Source: Rhynochetos jubatus
Taxonomy: Eukaryota > Chordata > Aves > Eurypygiformes > Rhynochetidae
DNA length: 64,000 bases
Direction of reading: 5' to 3'
NCBI GenBank assembly: GCA_027574665.1
Contig: CM050662.1
Location: 7,346,501 to 7,410,500, forward strand
Numbering within the stretch: the stretch's first letter is position 1; every line of letters starts with the position of its first letter. Below the pieces are notes generated by a model. It saw nothing but the letters and a program-made list of their open reading frames with translations. It made no database searches and was not told where the DNA came from. The position numbers were made by a program, and so were the translations under genes. Shown here one piece after another: positions 61,430 through 64,000 of this stretch.

Positions 61430-61700
61430 CTAGAACTTCCCTTCTAACATGGCCATAATGGATTGCGAGGTTATAAAGGCAAGCCCATTTGACAAGGGGA
61501 TACATTTGGACTATGGGATTCATGGAAATGAGGGCCTAATTAAATGAGGTTTTTTTCATGAAGCAGGCAGCTTTTCATGTGTTGAGAAATGGAGTTGAGT
61601 AGCATCAGCATATTACATTGCACAGCCATATTCCTCCCACTTTGCTGTTCTTTTTTTTAATAATCTCCTGAGCAGCGTCTTATACACGTCAAACAGGGGC
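61430..61700. promoter_or_regulatory. Conserved-element-like block
   Basis: The block contains CCATAATGG, GGCCTAATTAAATGAGG, 'ttttcatgaagcaggcagcttttcatg' (a TTTTCATG direct pair), and AGCATCAGCATATTACATTG. It resembles a homeodomain/SRF-type conserved regulatory element. The label rests on appearance alone. Confidence 0.2.
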
Positions 61701-63718
61701 AAAACATGTAGTTGATACCAAACAAAAAAATCACATCAAGACAGAAAGGCAACATCCTAAACCTATATTTCAGAGGTTTGAATGGAAATTAACGTAATTT
61801 TCACCTTTGTTTACTCCAAGTAATAACTAGATACAACTGTGCACTAAAAAACCAACCAACCAAACCAAACCAAACAAAAAACCCTAGAAGAAACAAAAAA
61901 CCCTGCCTCACTGTCAAGAATAACCAGCGAAGGTCCAGTATGCCAAGAGTGACCAACACAAAGTCCACCCTACAGCCAGAATAAAGTGATACCAAGGGAG
62001 CCTGAGTGGGCTGTTGCCCTCTACTGATTAACACAGTGGCAAAAGTTGTCTCCTCCTCTGTTTCCGTCACATCAGAAAGTCCCCAGGACAGAATAGTCGT
62101 TTTCAGAACATGTGTACAAAGGGGGGATGGAGTTTGTAAGGCACAGCCATACCTTTGGAAAGACAGCTTGACATTTTGCCTAAAATGTATACCTAGTATT
62201 TTCTGCAGCAGAAAACTGCTTGGTATTTTCTTAGAAATGCAATAAATGTCGCAGTTAACCACATCCTTAGTTCGCAAGGAATTATATAATGCTCATAAAG
62301 TGGGAAATTCTAAAAAATATTTGAAAGGCTGGATTCAATTTAATATTTATTATGAAAAAATATACTTCATTGAAAAACACTTTTTAAAAACCAATAATCT
62401 CCATATTTTTCTTCCTTGAAAGAAAGTATTTCACAAAGACAGACCACGTGCTCTCAGAGAAAGCTAGGCTGTCTTCAGATGAACGCAAGAATTTATGAAC
62501 ATTCTTGTAGGAGCTTGCACAATCCAATTACAAGACAATTTTATATTAAATGCCCATTTAGGTCGCTCTTGCTCAAGGTAGAAATCACTTGCACTTATAC
62601 ACCTAAGTATACTGAGTCACATGAATACAGCAATAAATATTCCAAAAGAGTGGCAGTAAGTTGGAAATATGGAACGCTGTGTCAAGAGCACGTTGTCTCC
62701 CGAACTCTCCCATCAGACTTATACGGAGCTGTCGCAGTAATGGTGGAGGAGTAAATAAAACTTTTCATGAATCTTTTCAATGTGTGTGCTGTCCTACTAC
62801 TGTCTTAATCACAAGAAAATCTGGCTGGTTGTTTCTCTACTCATAAAGTACCTCCAGTGCGCAGCATGGCTTAGTCTCTTCAAGTAGCTGACTTCGTAAC
62901 AAAGGGTACATAACCAGACTTGACAGTATTTTGGTCTGCTTTCAGAAATCACCATTTGAAAAGCTCCCAAAAAACCCGACCCACACATACAATTGCATAG
63001 TCCTGGTAAGCAAAAAAACCAAACCCCAAAACCCCGAAACAATGCAACAGTCCTAACTTGCAGCGAGGAGAATTCACGTTAAACATGAGGGAATTAATTT
63101 CTAAGTTTGGGCATTTTGAAGCCAGGCTTTTAGCCACCTACAGAAGGCAACACTTTTAATTTTAAGGTGGGTTTAACAACACTTCTGATTCTTCACTCAC
63201 TGGAATACAAGTCCAGTGGACACTTGTAATTTAGACGGTATTGTCAGGTGAAACCTGATGAAATCACGTAACCTTTAGCAAAGCACAACAGATTGTTTAT
63301 GGTGCCTATGAATTTCCATCAGTCTTATTTTTTAACAGAGACGGCAGGCTACTTTCTGCCAGGTATAGTGGGGGTAGAGTTTCCTGTTAGGGCGTGCTAT
63401 GAAAGTTAGCCACCATTCTGGTTAACCCTTCCTCAGCTCTTTCCAATATTCATATCTTCCGTTTTATTTATTCACTAACGAAAATTGATTCAACAAGAAC
63501 ATCAATGTGCAAATAAATTAACGGTCTTAAACAGCGAGTATGAAAAAGTCCTCCCATACTTCTCACTGATAAACTTTCCATTTACAGAAAACTCACATAT
63601 CAATTAAACTCAACTGTTTGTTAATTAAAAGTTTGTCTGGAAAATTCTTTGCTAGTTGGAAGCAACAGAAAGCATAAAAGGTATCTGAATGCTGAAGCTT
63701 TGAATTTTAATTACTTAC
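61701..63718. other. Unique sequence with A/C-rich low-complexity patches
   Basis: AACCA-type low-complexity tracts occur at about 61846-61904 and near 63008-63040. The 158-codon minus-strand frame at 61801-62277 owes its hydrophobic, Phe/Leu/Gly-rich end to the first of these, and no gene is called. Confidence 0.5.
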
Positions 63719-63769
63719 TCCCAGGTTTGTTCGTGATCCCTCAGGTGTTGGCTGGGCAACAGCAAAGAA
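63719..63769 (-). CDS. Putative 51-base internal exon, minus strand
   Basis: On the minus strand a strong acceptor (aattttgtttcttttttccag) is followed by 51 bases and the donor GGA|GTAAGTAATT, the best-matched pair of splice sites found in the window. In phase 0 the exon encodes FFAVAQPTPEGSRTNLG; a second frame, SLLLPSQHLRDHEQTW, is also open, and the third has a stop. The length is a multiple of three. I cannot name the protein; a Pro/Ser/Thr/Gly-rich linker between domains fits the phase-0 peptide. The host gene would extend beyond the right edge of the window and leftward through it. Chance pairing of splice sites remains possible. Confidence 0.35.
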
Positions 63770-64000
63770 CTGGAAAAAAGAAACAAAATTATTTTGTAAT
63801 TCCTGCTGTGGGGAAGAAAATGTATTGAGAAGGCTTCCAATTTTCTCCTCTTATCTTGTTTAGATTTATTCTTTATTAATGTACTTCTAAGAAAGGATCT
63901 ACACACAAAGAAAAAAGATTCTGGAAGATTACAGGCAACTACAGTGAATAATTGTTCTACAAATTCGATAGTCGTTTTTTTAAAATAATGTGAGAGTTCC
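63770..64000. other. AT-rich sequence, presumed intron upstream of the exon candidate
   Basis: It contains the pyrimidine tract (on the minus strand) of the candidate exon. Nothing else is seen. Confidence 0.4.

Noticed and set aside
61801-62277. 158-codon minus-strand frame with a hydrophobic end
   Set aside because: The hydrophobic part is the reverse complement of an AACCA low-complexity tract; no start or splice context is present.
63008-63040. Telomere-like CCCCAAAACCCCG words
   Set aside because: It is a short irregular A/C-rich patch, similar to others near 20170 and 61850, not a telomeric array.
1-64000. CRISPR arrays, operons, phage or insertion sequences, endogenous retroviruses
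   Set aside because: No regularly spaced repeats, tightly packed genes, LTR pairs or viral domains were seen; composition and repeats are avian.

Overview
The window looks like nuclear DNA of a bird. The best evidence is six separate copies or remnants of the CR1 LINE, the dominant avian retrotransposon, with the usual 3'-end wording on the minus strand (ending in repeats of the ATTCTATGA type and the 'ggttggaagggacct...gatcatccagt' block). There are no prokaryotic-type operons, no rRNA or tRNA that I can support, no CRISPR array and no recognisable DNA transposon or retrovirus. Most of the 64 kb is AT-rich, single-copy, non-coding sequence typical of large introns or a gene-poor interval. 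No protein-coding gene can be named with confidence.

Layout. 1-24.3 kb: AT-rich unique sequence with two CR1 copies (309-643, 14443-14601), a G16 run, a few compact hairpins and a possible regulatory block near 2.75-3.11 kb. 24.4-25.54 kb: one strong CpG island with GC boxes, a CCAAT box, an NRF1-like site and a YY1-like site, plainly a promoter. It has a plausible splice donor facing out on each side (minus strand at 24508, plus strand at 25514), so it may be bidirectional. A G25 homopolymer sits at its left edge. 25.5-33 kb: presumed intron or intergenic sequence. At 29024-29197 there is a strong acceptor followed by an open frame that is in phase with an ATG-started frame ending at the 25514 donor. 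Together these would encode an unrecognised protein of about 72 residues.

33-64 kb: mostly AT-rich unique sequence. It holds four CR1 loci, one of them an inverted pair at 58.66-58.89 kb. It also holds a C24 run, several stretches that read like conserved non-coding elements (36.5-36.95, 38.16-38.40, 44.85-45.35, 54.62-54.86, 59.03-59.64, 60.4-60.9 and 61.43-61.70 kb), and three short minus-strand exon candidates with good splice sites (63719-63769, 35316-35342, 33736-33782). If those three are real, a minus-strand gene runs leftward through this half, and the CpG island would be an internal promoter or the start of a neighbour.

The most striking structure is a long imperfect palindrome at 60442-60642. 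Its two 59-base arms match at 51 positions, it carries an octamer motif in the loop, and it lies next to a conserved-looking segment. It resembles an ancient hairpin-type repeat that may have been recruited as a regulatory element. All exon and conserved-element calls come from reading splice signals and composition by eye; none was tested by alignment or expression data.
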